A stretch of DNA of 64,000 nt, taken from the NCBI GenBank assembly GCA_916613615.1, contig OU744721.1, positions 70,685,060-70,749,059 on the forward strand, given 5' to 3'. Source of the DNA: Steromphala cineraria (Eukaryota > Mollusca > Gastropoda > Trochida > Trochidae). Position numbers and translations under genes: made by a program. Shown here piece by piece: positions 13,391 through 26,100 of this stretch (positions are counted from its first letter, which is position 1; each line of letters opens with the position of its first letter). A model generated the notes under the pieces. It did not search any database, was not told the origin of the DNA, and worked only from the letters and a program-made list of their open reading frames with translations.

Positions 13391-14080
13391 TTTAGCTCAT
13401 CTGGCCTGTAAGGCCCGATGAACTTATGGCATGGCATGTTGTCCGGCGTCCGTCCATCCGTCCGTCCGTAAACTTTGTGGAATTTCGACTTCTTCTCCAG
13501 AACCATATGGCCAGGAAAGCTGAAACTTTGTGTACAGACTCCTTGACTAGTGAGGATTATAAATTGTAGCTTTGATGGCCCTGTGACCCCTAATAAGGGC
13601 CACACCCTAAAAACCTATTTTCATCTTCTTCTCCAGAAGCATAAGGCCTAGAATGCGGAAACTTTGTGTACAGACTTCTTGACTAGTGAGGATTATTAAT
13701 GGTAGCTTTGGTGGCCCTGTGACCCCTAATAAGGGCCACAGGGGCCGCGCCCTAAAAAACTATTTTCATCTTCTTCTCCAGAAGCATAAGGCCTAGAAAG
13801 CTGAAACTTTCTGTATAGACTCCTTGACTAGTGAGGATTATAAATTGTAGCTTTTGTGGCCCTGTGACCCCTAATAAAGGCAAAAGGAACGTCCTTAAAA
13901 TCTATTTTCATCTTCTCCTCCTGAAGTATAAGGCCTAGAAAACTGAAACTTGTCGCCTATATACTTAACTTTATGATTGGTGATCCTGTGGCCCCTACAA
14001 TGAGGGAATCACATTGGCCACACTCTACAGCATAATTGATAATGAAGCCTGATGAGCTACAGAGCCAATGGCTCAATTTT
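13391..14080 (+). repeat. Dispersed AGCTCATCTGGCC repeat with ~145-bp internal units, copy 1
   Basis: Starts AGCTCATCTGGCC and ends CTGATGAGCTACAGAGCC, giving imperfect inverted ends. The interior is about three diverged tandem units of ~136-145 bp, each with GACTAGTGAGGATTAT and AGGGCCAC. The 75-codon minus-strand frame over the left end is a repeat translation. Repeats of this type are, to my knowledge, abundant in bivalve genomes. Confidence 0.85.
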
Positions 14081-14879
14081 TTAATAATTTAAAGACTGTA
14101 TATATGACTATATTATTACATTAATTCAGAGTTTTGACATTCCGTCAAATTTTGTTAGTGATTTGCTACAATTGACACATGTCTCTGAAGAAAAGCTTGA
14201 TTTCCTTATGTGAAATATGCAGTTTATACTTTACATCTATCGATGACTGGCATTTATTAAGAATAAAAGAACAGGGATGTTTGGGATGACAGGAGAATCT
14301 GTTGTTAGTTAACGATAAACTCAATTCAATACTGAATTGCCTTAGTAACCTTGTATTAATTAGTACATTCTATTTAAGTGACTTTATATCCCACGCATTC
14401 TTGTGTCTATGATTTTCCTATAACATAATTTGAGGTCAGGAGATATCTAACCAGACAAGGACTTCTTCTAAATTTTTTATATTCTGTTTCTGCAAAACAG
14501 GTTTTTTAATCAAACGTTCAGTGTGAAAATCAGTAAATGAGTCTATCATTCACAAGTTTTAGTTGGAGCGGTATTCAGATAAGCTTTGAGCTTGTTTACC
14601 AATCCAGTTCTTCTAGAAAAGAAATAAATATGTTTAAACCAAGTTTTAGACATTTTCATTTTTATAGATACTCATCAAATGAAAATATTTAGGATTGATA
14701 AATGAACACTTTTTATGAAGGCAAAATAGTAACTTGTTGGATATGAAATTTAATGATCTGAGAACATGTAATCTGTATTTATAGTGATTAAAGTAAATCC
14801 TTGTTTCAAATTAGTCTGAGAAATATTAATACATGTACAGTTATTTCATGAACTTATATTTATGCCAGTTTATGAGCTT

Positions 14880-15030
14880 TATTCGCTTATTTAACACGTT
14901 GATCGATCTATATACTAGTGCCACTGCTGATGCCCTCCTCAAACTGATTGTCATTCTCTTCAACGTCAGCGTGTGTGAAAACCCGTCGTTAAGGCTTCAT
15001 TTGTAACTACTTAATTCAAGTGGACAGTGA
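14880..15030. repeat. Dispersed block R1, diverged copy
   Basis: Contains GATCGATCTATATACTAGTG and the following ~100 bp, closest to the 6.1-kb copy. No open frame retained. Confidence 0.5.
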
Positions 15031-15244
15031 ACAGAGTACAATATAAAGTAAATTGACGTCTGGGATAGTGTAGTCAATGGATTTGAAAGGATATGAATAG
15101 AATGCAAGAAGGGGTTGTGTATATGAGACCGCATACTTGGTACCGTATCAGTATCTACAATGATTGTCGAATCTATTGTGATAGTAGAAAGTCAATGGTT
15201 CATGAACATAAAACATTATATTATTATTATATGAATATTAATAT

Positions 15245-15690
15245 AGCGCGCATATCCATCCACTCGTGGTTGCTCAACGCGCTTACATTGTTCCCCTGGT
15301 CAATGGCATTCTTTCACCGTTCGATAATTTTTCCAATTCAACTCCCTGGGGAGTATTCAACCGGCATCCATATGTGGCGCTCAGGTTAGGGGCCAATTCT
15401 ATGCCTCACAGGGTACCTATTCGCAGCTGGCTGACTGAGACGCTTAGTCACAACAGTTCGGCGTGTGCACGTGTTCATGTATCCACCATTCAGCCACTGA
15501 CATGAATTCGTTGGATCTTTTAAGTGCGCAGTTTTTGTTGCACTACAGACTAGGGCTCCAGGGTGACACATATAGAGTTTTAACAGAGGTGAACTCTAGG
15601 TTTTTACACCTTGGCCTGGATGGGATTCGAACCCCGGACCTCAGCAACGTGAGACCGGCGCTCTTGCCGACTGTGCTATCCCGTAAAACA
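15245..15690 (-). mobile_element. tRNA-derived SINE-like element
   Basis: A GC-richer island. On the minus strand a tRNA-like head runs from 15,683 to 15,613. It has an A box TAGCACAGTCGG (15,678-15,667) and a B box GGTTCGAATCC (15,633-15,623) at normal tRNA spacing. The acceptor and T stems pair poorly, so it is not a functional tRNA. The body extends left to about 15,245. Pol III promoter boxes plus a non-tRNA body are the mark of a SINE. Tail and target duplication were not identified. Confidence 0.6.
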
Positions 15691-15789
15691 TGGCAATTTC
15701 ATCATATGGGATCAACCTATGATTACTTATTCACACAACTGACTGTATCATTTTTGGCTTATTATTCAGGTAACGAATTATTTCCTCAG

Positions 15790-17280
15790 TAAGTGTGTAT
15801 TGTTGTCTCAAGTAGGTTTCGAATAAGCATTGTATGACGACTTTCAGAAAAGCCTTCTACATATGGTGTGTAATAATACTTTTTGGCATGATTGTGACTG
15901 TCAGGTACGAATCTAGATTTCAATTATGTCGATTAATATAATGTTGTACATTAAGTACACATATTTCAAATTTCATAAATGGTAAAGGAAACATGAAGAG
16001 ATACCTATCACAGAATTTGTGTTTCCAACATTCACGTTTGTTAGTGATGTTTTCATTTATTTATCATTTGAAAATGAAGTGTTATGGAAGCATGACCAAA
16101 GAAATAGATGAATGATATAAGCATACAAATAAATTTTATTCGATACGTTTTAAGTAACCATATCTCATTTTCTGTAAGACGTTTTCCTGTCCTTTACACA
16201 TTGTGTTGTTAACATTACTCTTTGTTATCAATTTCTTTGATGTATATAACACACTCTTATCTCTAGAACATTTTTGCATAATGATATATATATTAATTTG
16301 GTTAGCTGAACAACAAGATTCCTATTTTTGTTTCTATATATAAAGTGTAATCGGGATGTTTTCTCTCGTGATAAAATTTAATCCTTAATCCTTGCGTCCC
16401 AAATATTGCACTTGTTTATCTCTTTAATGAATTGAGTTACTATATCTCATATTCTACAATGATGAATCCCTATAAGAACATAACAAAATCTTATCAATTG
16501 TCGCTTTTAAGGGTATGCATTAATGCATTCAAGTAGCTTTTAGAAGGGAATTAAATCACATTTCATATGAAAGAACTGATAACAGAATTATCCACATTTG
16601 AAGGAATAGTTGAAATCATATATGCTTTGAAAAGTTTCTAGTGGTGTATGTTAGTATCACAGCCGAGCCTTTATTGAACAGAATTGATCCTTAAATCTAT
16701 CAAATATATTTTATAACCATAAAGCTACAAATGACACTGATATAAATCTTTTGAATTACCTTAGATGCAATGTCAAAACACTTTAGAAATCTTTTAATAG
16801 CCTAAGAAAGCAATTGGGTAAGGGTAATTTGTGTTTGCCCTTGTAACCCCTACACTTCTCTTCTGTACAACATTCTGACACACTTTGAATCATTGGCAGC
16901 TTCTTAAATGAAATTCACTAACAGCACCAATATGAATAATGGTAAAAGTGATACAAATTTTGTTTGTTAAATCAAACAATTAATTTCTGATGTAAATCAA
17001 ATTCTAAGAAAGGCAATATAATTTGATCACAAGTTTTATTATTTTAGTTACTAAAAAAATCGGTTCCTCTCTTTTGGCTACGGATGTAGTTTTAGGTAGA
17101 TTTTCGGTTTCTCTGCAGTGAATCATAATGTTTTGAAATTTATCTAAAGAAGCCAGGGCAACTGGGAATTGATATTGTTGTAGATTATGTAGGTAGTATC
17201 CTGTATTCAGTAGTACATTTGAGACTATGTAGCTAGTATTCATCTAAACTAGATGTGTGATATTGACTCGTGTGCAGTAA
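15790..17280. other. No gene or named repeat recognised
   Basis: AT-rich sequence with only short chance frames. Confidence 0.5.
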
Positions 17281-17545
17281 TTGAGCTGTTTCCGATTACC
17301 TTGGCCTATCCCAAGCTTACATACATGTCGCTAGAGTATCACAACTCTTTACCAGGTACCTATTTCCTGCTTGGTGAACAGAGGCCCACTGAATAAAAGC
17401 ACTTACCCAGGGCGATACTGAAAGTCACCCAACTCGTGTCTCAGTGTGGTGAAGGGAATCAAGCCTTCAAACTCTCAGTTTAATCAGCAGCGAGTAACAG
17501 CGAGCCACGACCGTTGTTGCTGAACTTTTACTGATAGCGGTTGAC
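17280..17545. mobile_element. Possible SINE-like fragment
   Basis: A GC-richer block with CAGGTACCTATTTCCTGC and ACTTACCCAGGGCGATACTG. It resembles the central domain of widespread animal SINEs and shares GGTACCTATT with the 15.4-kb element. No A/B boxes were found. Low confidence. Confidence 0.35.
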
Positions 17546-20115
17546 TAAGGTGTGCCATCACATGTTCAGACAATCAGACTGAAAATTGTCATATCTTTAT
17601 TTGTTTTTTATGAACTTTTTTATTAATGTCAACTCATTGTCTATCTCTGACCATAAATATATTAATATTCATGTTCTTAAACGATAGAGATATCTTGATC
17701 ATTGTTACTTAAAATAATTCTTTCAATTATTTTGTTTTAAAATTTCTCCTTGATTAAATAGGATCATTGTTAGAGGCCAGATGAGCTACAAATTAATAAC
17801 TGATATGATAAAAATGCTTCTATATGAATCTACCTCTTAAACCATAACAAAGAAACAAAAGTATCTGAGAAACTGGCATCTTCGTAATAAATTGTTACTA
17901 TTAATACTCCAAAGTAGAACCTATCAATTGAGACACCTTCAAGATGATCAATCTTTTAAAGAAGGAGTATCAATATTTACTCTCGATAAACTATTATTCT
18001 GTGCGACTAAAATATATATTCACAAGTGTAGGGGTGTTTGCCTTACAACATACAGGAAATAGTTCAGAATTTTTTTTGTTTTCTATCTTCAGTTACTGTT
18101 TACCTCAACTCTCAAAGTACATGTAACTTTGTACGAAGGCAAAGACAAATTTAATCACTAAGCAAGATTTACATACAATTATTCAAATACATTGCCATAC
18201 CTAGTTTTTACAGTTATAAGTCGTAACAAACATTTATGATGATGAGTTTTTTTCTATTCATTTTGTAATTTAAACTATTTTAATCCCTTGTATTTATCCT
18301 ATTAATCAAATTATCAATGCATTCACATGCAACACAGAAATTGATGAATAGCAAAATGATTAAAATGCACTGAAGGAAAACCCGTTATTGATCTTCCTAT
18401 CAGACTAGGACATCCATGTCAGGTTCTATTCATTGGGTATCAAGAGGAGGTAGCCTTGTTTCCTCTGCTGAACGAGAATTTAAATAATTTTGATAGGATA
18501 CTAAGCACTGATGATATCAAGGATGAAAGAGTAACCTTAGATGCGTGAATTCTGAACGTGTTAAGAATATTAAACAAGGAATTAGGACTGCAAGATTAAC
18601 GTGATGCGTTTGATGTATTAACATAATGCTATCTTAGATGCATTAAGATATTTTGATTCTGAATAATGTATAAAAGAAGATGTTTTGGGTTTGTCGTTGT
18701 GTTGCAATGTCTAATCTTCCAACTGCTGTGGAAGGCTTGCTTAGAAGTTGTATAACTTGTTGTGAAAATAGCAAAATGACAACTGCATCGATACATTTAC
18801 TTCTTTAAGTGGTATGTAGACGTTTTAAGTCAAATAAGAACAAATCTTTTGGATAACATCTTCTTCACAGAACAAGAAGTTGTAATCCATAAATGGTTGT
18901 TATCGTTGATATATTGTAGATTGTAATCCGATAGCTTGACAAACCCCAGCATACTTCCATTCACCAAGTTCAAGTTCATAGGTCAAAGGCCAAAAAGAAA
19001 CACAACATTACAATTTGTATACAGCAGTTGTGGGTGGATGATTGGTAACACACAATTCACCGTGAATCAGATTTACTCATAGTGGTTAAAATTTCTTAGC
19101 AAAATATTTTATTCGAAATTACATTTGTAAGTTGGTCATAACTGTACATAAATACAGTTCTAACATTGGCTTAAGATTAGAGGTTTAACAATATGATGTT
19201 TTTATTCTATATTGCAATTATAATTTAACACAATTTCAACACAAATTCGCCCAAAAAAGTAAAAATCGGTCAACATTATATGATTTATTACCCATACGGT
19301 TAAAAATAAGTGGTGACATATTTTCGATATGAGCACTAGTGCACATATCACTTTTGCCTAGCAACGATTGTTGTAGCGCGAGTTCCCGTATTTTTTCGCC
19401 TGTGACGTCATAACACCATTGTTTATGACATCACTGTAGCCGGTCGTCACAAGGGAAGCGGCTCGTTTCTTGGATATTTCTAAGATGGTAAATGGAATAG
19501 AATCGGTAATAAAGAAATTATTACCCTCGGAAGTGTGTCATATGACTTTCACGAAACTCGTGCAAATTTGTGTACACACTTCCTCGTGTAATAATCTCTA
19601 TATATATAACTCTCAGTTTAACAAGAAATATTTCGAAATGATAATCTCGTTCGATAATCAACAGAGTAGGATTTAAGTTTCATTTTGGACCCTAGTGTTG
19701 CGTAAAACAATCATGTAACACTAGAAATATTAGAATCATAGTATTCATATGAGATGAGAAAATAGTGAATATTCATCTACTCTAGAAATCATAACGATTG
19801 TTACAATACTGATTGAATGAGTTGAAATCAAGAAACGTAAGATAACAAGATAATATCTACAAAACAAACGTTCGGTGAGCAGCTGTAGATTTGAAGGCAG
19901 TGGCTCAGTGTTTAAGGTATTTAGGATATTGAAAGTAGTATTCTGTACCCTGAACAAAGGTTATTATACAAGTGAACAATGTGCTACGAAGTGATAGCAG
20001 AAACAATACACATATACTTCTTTGGCACCCTGTAATTTTTCCTTTACAAGTCCCTGTAAGAATTGGCTTATGTTCATCACAAAACGCTATTTTCATGACA
20101 CAACAATGTATAGTT
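17545..20115. other. No gene recognised; CpG-bearing patch with CRE-like site
   Basis: At 19,355-19,465 the sequence is richer in CpG and includes the palindrome TGACGTCA (19,403-19,410), a CREB/ATF consensus. A 68-codon frame follows (19,470-19,676) without recognisable domains. Promoter function is only a possibility. Confidence 0.35.
19692..19724. repeat. 10-bp hairpin CTAGTGTTGC/GTAACACTAG
   Basis: Stem with one G:T-type mismatch and a 13-nt loop. No U-run follows and no role is evident. Confidence 0.7.
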
Positions 20116-20117
20116 TG

Positions 20118-20250
20118 GTAACAGAAATCAATCATTAGATCCGATAAGTTTAGCGAGCACTTGTCCCATGATACACTACCAATAACACCAAGCCTCATGT
20201 TTGTAATCGATTATTCCCATAGGTATATTTAGGTCTCAATAAGAGAGTAA
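20118..20250 (+). repeat. Dispersed block R2, copy
   Basis: ATCATTAGATCCGATAAGTT and following sequence; diverged, with the right end decayed. Confidence 0.5.
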
Positions 20251-20259
20251 TGTCTCCCA

Positions 20260-23200
20260 AACAGACGCAAAAGTTATAAAAGACAAATTGATGGATAAGA
20301 GCCTCTTAACGTTATTTCTCATGCATTCTTTTTCTGAAATATTGCCAAAGAGGCGCTAAACAATACATTTATTTATCTCTTGGAACTGAGTTTTCTTACC
20401 GGAAAGGTCAAGCGATAGTCAACATTTTAAAAGTAGTGTTTTTCACAAGTGCTAAAACAGACATCAACTTCTTAATTTATAAACAGAATTTCTGTCTAAA
20501 TGGTATATTTGATGACAGGAGAATCCATGCAACATGCAAATATATGTGAAATTTTATAATTAATTCAAAACTATAAGAAAAGAACAGATGCAAATGAAGT
20601 GAAATCAACAGAAAACAATGCAGGAATTCAAATTTGAGGTATTTTTCTGAATAAATGCAAGAAACATTATTTTTTGTCTTGCATGAAATACTTGCTGTAT
20701 TCTATTTAAAAGAAATGAATGACTGTTATTGATTGTAGTTATAAAAGAGTTAATAGGATAAGTGTCTCGCTAAAAACGTAAAATATACACATTCCTTTCC
20801 TCTGCTCTTTTTTTAAAAAGATTTCAAGTTTGAATGTATTGGGACACTAAGGTAGTTTTTAAAATCGATTTTAACCATCTGGTTTTTTTTCGCGAAGCAA
20901 TAATTAGATCCAATAACTGGATGAGTGCTAGACCCATGATAAAACAGCGTTCTCTTAAGTTTCATGCCTGTTATCAATAATCCCTATGGATTATTTACAA
21001 TGAGACGTAAATGTCTTTTGTTAATGGGAAATTGTTTACATTCTTTCATTTCTAAAGATGTATGACAGTTAACGCAAATATGTATACATTCAACATATAA
21101 CAATATATCGTATGATTATTTGAGTACAGCACCAAAACTAAAAGAAATCAATATCATACAAATTCCTTTGATAATATTTCTGTTTCAAAGCATTACTTTT
21201 GCTTATAGATATAAATAATGCTTATAATATCTATAAAATATATATGCTTATCAATATTTAATGAGCTTCAACAAATATTCAGTTTTGATTTTTTGTGTTG
21301 GTTTCTGTTAATAGAGAGTGATCTTATCAAGCGAAGTACATAAAATTAATTGGGGGAGGGGGGTTGTGAAAGTAAAACTATATATCCTGTATGTCTCACG
21401 TGTTTTACTAACATTGCATCAAGAAATGAAAATATATAGTTTTTATCTGTTTTTTTGTTCTTTTCCGAAATTTAGTTATAGGACTTTTTTATATGTCACT
21501 TTTGAGTTATTGAATAGAGTGAACTCCTCGTATGTGTTAACCATGTCTTCCAGCATATAAAGTAAATAGTGCTTTGAAAATAAATTAACACTTTACTTGG
21601 ATATGTCAATGTATAGTCTTCACAATTAACATTGTTGTGCCCATGAAGGTTCACAAGACTAATTATGTCTGTGACATACCACTCTCTCGAAAGGAGATAA
21701 CTACTGTTCCGCCACTTATCAATATGACCTCAGACATGAATGACTATAGTTAACATGCTACTTAGATAAAAACACCTCAATGACAATAAATAGTCAAGTT
21801 TATGACTCCCTGCTGTTACAAGGTTATCAGTGTTGTTAATGGAAGACATTGCTATCAATAATGAAATCAGTGTTTCTGTCAGCAATGTCAGACCCTGATG
21901 GCGGTAAAGCATCCATTAAAGGATACAAGAGAAAGTGGAATGTACCGAGAAAAAAGATTGCAATCATTTGTTATTTTCCATTACTTTTTATAGACATCAT
22001 TTGTATTACTTTAGCTTTAAGCATAATTCTGATTTATTTCAAGACTAATTCAAACATTTGAGGAGTTTTGCACATTGAGTGGACACTATGCTTTGCTATA
22101 CATCAGCTAAAAATCATTCGACATAACTTAATACTAGTATTACTTTTAGTAGGCAACATACTAACATAGTGTTGACAGCGTCTGTGAAACAGTCAAAAGC
22201 ATTTCTGGCCAATCAGTAAAAATATTATTGATTGAGTTCAAATAGATTTTACATCGTGTGCAGGCAATTACCAATTGTGTCTACAGAACGCTATACATGA
22301 AATCAAACATATATCTGAGAAACTTGTCATATCATTAATAATTAACTAGCATATTTCGTAATCACTCACTGGTTTATAAATAGTTTGTTTGCTGTAATTT
22401 CAGTTTGTTTAAGTGTTGAAGTTAGTCAATATTTGGCATATGCAAAGTGTTTATTAACAATCAGTTGATTGAAAAGGTGGCATAGCTTTTGATTAACCTT
22501 AAAATGATGAAACATGCCTGTTAAATTTAATGATCTAGCTAAATCCTATTATGTATTTATAAGAATAGCTTGAAAGGGGTCATTTTATTGACAGCTCTGA
22601 AAAAAAGGCTGTTATAACCTATCGGCGTTAACAATCGGCTCAAGTTTTTATTTGTTAACTGCAAAATATAATTTAGGTTACCTGTGCTGTTTGTAACAAA
22701 CACAAAGCCAATCATGATGTCTAAACAATCTTACTGAGATTCTTATTTCGGTAAATACATTTACAAGTGTTAACAATCATCAGTTACTATCTGTGAAATA
22801 AATCAGAGGGAATGCTTCATGAAACTACTGATAAATAATCACCCCAGTCGTGTTATGTTGTTCATTTTGATTTTCTACTCTGATTGTAATATCATCGACA
22901 TGACTTTTATAGTGGGATGAAATGTCAACATTTACATGTCAACACAGACGAATTATCATGATTAAATTGTCCCTTTTTGTGATTTCATTTCGTGATAAGC
23001 GAGAATCGTATAACACGTTCTAAGTAATGCATACCAAAGGTTACATGGTATTTTAGATGAAATGTGTTTCTGACATGAACACTGTTGTAGGAATATATGA
23101 CTGGCCTCAGCTAGTTTTAACCAGGAGGAGCCAACTACAGCTTCTTGTATTTCATTCTCTCAACTCCTGTTTATGTTGTGTAATCCATAAATAATATTCA

Positions 23201-25934
23201 GTTCCAACCTAATTGATGTCACGTATGCCATAACGTTGACTGACTTGAATGTCAACATGCCACCAAACTTGTGATAAGATTTCGAAGATGGATGTGAAAA
23301 TAGGCATTGCCAAGAACCATTTTGCAAGGCATCAATTACATCATGATTATTTTAAACAGTAATAAACAAAATTCTTTTGTCTGTGGAAAACCGCCTGAGG
23401 TTTAATAGGCAATGAAGTTTTTGTTTAGCTTTTCAGAACAGGTCTGCAACAAATTGAGTTTGATACTATATAAAATCTTCAAAGGCAAACTTCAAGGTTT
23501 TTATTCTGATATCATATTACTTGAAGGAAAGGGAATATCTATCATCTTTAAAACAGGGGCAAATAATTGGCGTTGTTGAATGTCACAAAGAATAGAAAGT
23601 GACAGTGTGACGCCTTTCGTCTTATGCTGTCTATTTATGATGGATGACTAACACATATTAATAGCTCCATCATATTATTGGTTCCACAATGTTAATTCAA
23701 TTTCATTCTGAAATTTGATTGATTTAAAGTTTTCTGGCATCCTTTGTTCAAAATAAGGTTATACATATATTTTGCAATACATATGAAAACATGAAAAGTT
23801 ATGTTTGTGTGAATTAGTAACACTTCTGAAAATGACTTTAACGGAGTCATGATCTCGTAACCCATATTTAAGAATATTTATTCACAATAAAGTGGATACA
23901 CAAAACCCTCAAAATGTTCTCTTTTTAGGACAAATACTCCAAGTTGAAATGCAAAAATATAAAAACTATCACGAATGGTTATGAACAAAAAGTGCGCCAT
24001 CACATTCATTAATAAGTAAACTATATAATCTTGAATTCCTCTTATCTTCCTGAAACATTGTTGTTGTTTTTTTTCTATTCAGGCTTCCATACAGTCCTAA
24101 AATGATTACGAAACTGCAAAAGGCAAGGATTGATTTGAGTTTTGTCAGGTCGTGCCAACGACTCGCATGAATTTAACATTTCCCCTCTTTTCTGTACGTG
24201 GAAAGTATGGATGATGCAAGGAAAGAACAATGGTCGTTTCAGAATCGTTGACGAAACTGATTATAGGAAGATCTGTTAAGCAAAGTGGTTTAAGATCATA
24301 TCAAGAAAAGTTTTGTCTCTTTGAGTATCTTAACAAATTTCGAATGCTGTTTTCTCATCTGATGTCCTCTTATCTTTATAACTATTAGGTATCCGACAAG
24401 GCTAACTAACCGATAAGTAAACTATATAATCTTGAATTCCTTTTATCTTCATGAAACATTGTTGTTGGTTTTTTTTTCTATTCAGGCTTCCATACAGTCC
24501 TAAAATGATTACGAAACTGCAAAAGGCAAGGATTGATTACATCATTGATACGTATGGATTCATTATCACCGCTGGTAAACTAATGATGGAGATTTATTAT
24601 CCGACTTTTCAGTAGAGAAATTTACTCTTAATGAGGAAAATGGGAACTGTCTTTGATATCACAAAGGCGATGGATTGATGCTCCTTTACTTGGTTTCTCA
24701 TTTGACCAGAGCGTCTGTTCAACTAAGAAAATTGACTCTTGGAGAACTTTACGAGATACTTATTTGCAAAATGTTATGTATAATACAAACTTCGTTTATC
24801 CTTATATATATCTTGGCTCAATGTCTACCATCTGGAGCATAGCTTCAAAGTATTGCTTCAAAATATTTATTGTATTATTATCTTATCTTTTATTTGTATC
24901 ATAGCTTAACCAATGATTAAACGTAATTGAATAAAATCAAATACCATTGATTGAGACGTCAAAAGTGAAAAGCCATCCATAAGATCATGGATAACAAAGT
25001 ATGACACTGCATCGAGGGCAAATCGTCTAACAAAATGGTGCCAAAATTTTTGTTTTGGGGTGAAGAGAATGTTTCACTCATGAACTCAATTTGTTTTCGT
25101 AAATCATGTCCTGATTCCCGATTCTAAAAAGCAATTTTGTTATTTGACATATGACGACACCTTGATTTGTAAACATGTCATATTATTGAACCTTTTAAAA
25201 TTGTACATTTCTTGAAATCAAAATAATTGCACGAAGTCATTTTCATAAAGTAAAATATTGGCCATGAATTCATTTTAACTGTATTCGACATCTAAATCAC
25301 TTTTGAATTTCAATAAATTCATAGTATAACTATCTTACATAGCCATCTAAATGTGGCAGGAATGATTTTGGTTTTGAAAAATTATTTTTATAACGAGTTA
25401 TCTAAATGTCTTTGAAATGCTTGTATATTTTCATAACGTTTGTAAAACTGGCATACGTTTTTCTTGTATATTTGTATATACCATACATGTATTTACATTT
25501 GTTTCCCCATGTCGGTTATCTGGTGATTGAATTTTCACGTAGAAATTGTAATAAGCACTACCAGTTGAAAATATTGACTAAACAAAATGCTTTCAATGCC
25601 ATGTAATACCTGTTATTCCGTTTGATTTTCATAAAACCATTCTATTATCAAATCGTATTTAAGAACGGATATACTAGATATACATTTTATGGCTTGACCT
25701 GCCTTTGTGTCTGACTTGTACATGACTTATGCCAAACATTAGAAAATGTTGAAACTTACACAATAGTAAATCCACCTTGTGGTTAGCATCGAGTGTAGCT
25801 TCAGTTAACTCTCTCGGGAAAGGAAAACTTTACAAGAGATTAGACACTGACCCAAATTCTTCTCTTCTTCAATCCTAACCTAAGCTTGCTTATTGATTTT
25901 TTTGTACTTTGTGTTGTCTGCGAATATTAATGTC
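20260..25934 (+). repeat. Segmental copy A, left part
   Basis: About 5.7 kb alignable to copy B (45,615-50,455) over its first ~3.8 kb and to copy C from about 22,365 on. No conserved reading frame: a minus-strand frame at 21,730-21,912 and a plus-strand frame at 24,653-24,904 have relatives in copies B and C but differ mainly by amino-acid-changing substitutions. A local direct repeat of ~125 bp (about 24,015-24,137 and 24,418-24,540, offset ~403 bp) is absent from copy C. Confidence 0.85.
20890..21030 (+). repeat. Dispersed block R2, copy
   Basis: ATTAGATCCAATAACTGGAT to TTTACAATGAGACGTAAATG. It lies in segmental copy A and is orthologous to 46,400-46,545 in copy B. Confidence 0.6.
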
Positions 25935-25949
25935 ACTGGGTGAAATGAA

Positions 25950-26100
25950 GATATTTATTACCTTTACAAGATATTTATTTTTTTGTAAATATCATCTTTA
26001 CAAGATATTTATTTCTTTGTAAATATCATCTTTAATCCTTTGTAAATTTTTGTAAATATTTGTAAATATTTGTAAATATTTGTAAATATCATCTTTAATC
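25950..26100 (+). repeat. Outer module of left arm: TTTGTAAATAT repeats
   Basis: Short tandem units TTTGTAAATAT and TTTACAAGATATTTATT. The same module, inverted, forms the outer end of the right arm (about 34,577-34,806). Confidence 0.8.

Noticed and set aside
13378..13605. 75-codon frame ending with a GRTDGRTPDNMPCHK-type peptide
   Set aside because: Translation of the dispersed AGCTCATCTGGCC repeat; the mirrored copy at 40.1-41.06 kb gives the same peptides.
15613..15683. tRNA gene
   Set aside because: A and B boxes are present but acceptor and T stems do not pair, so it fits a SINE head rather than a functional tRNA.
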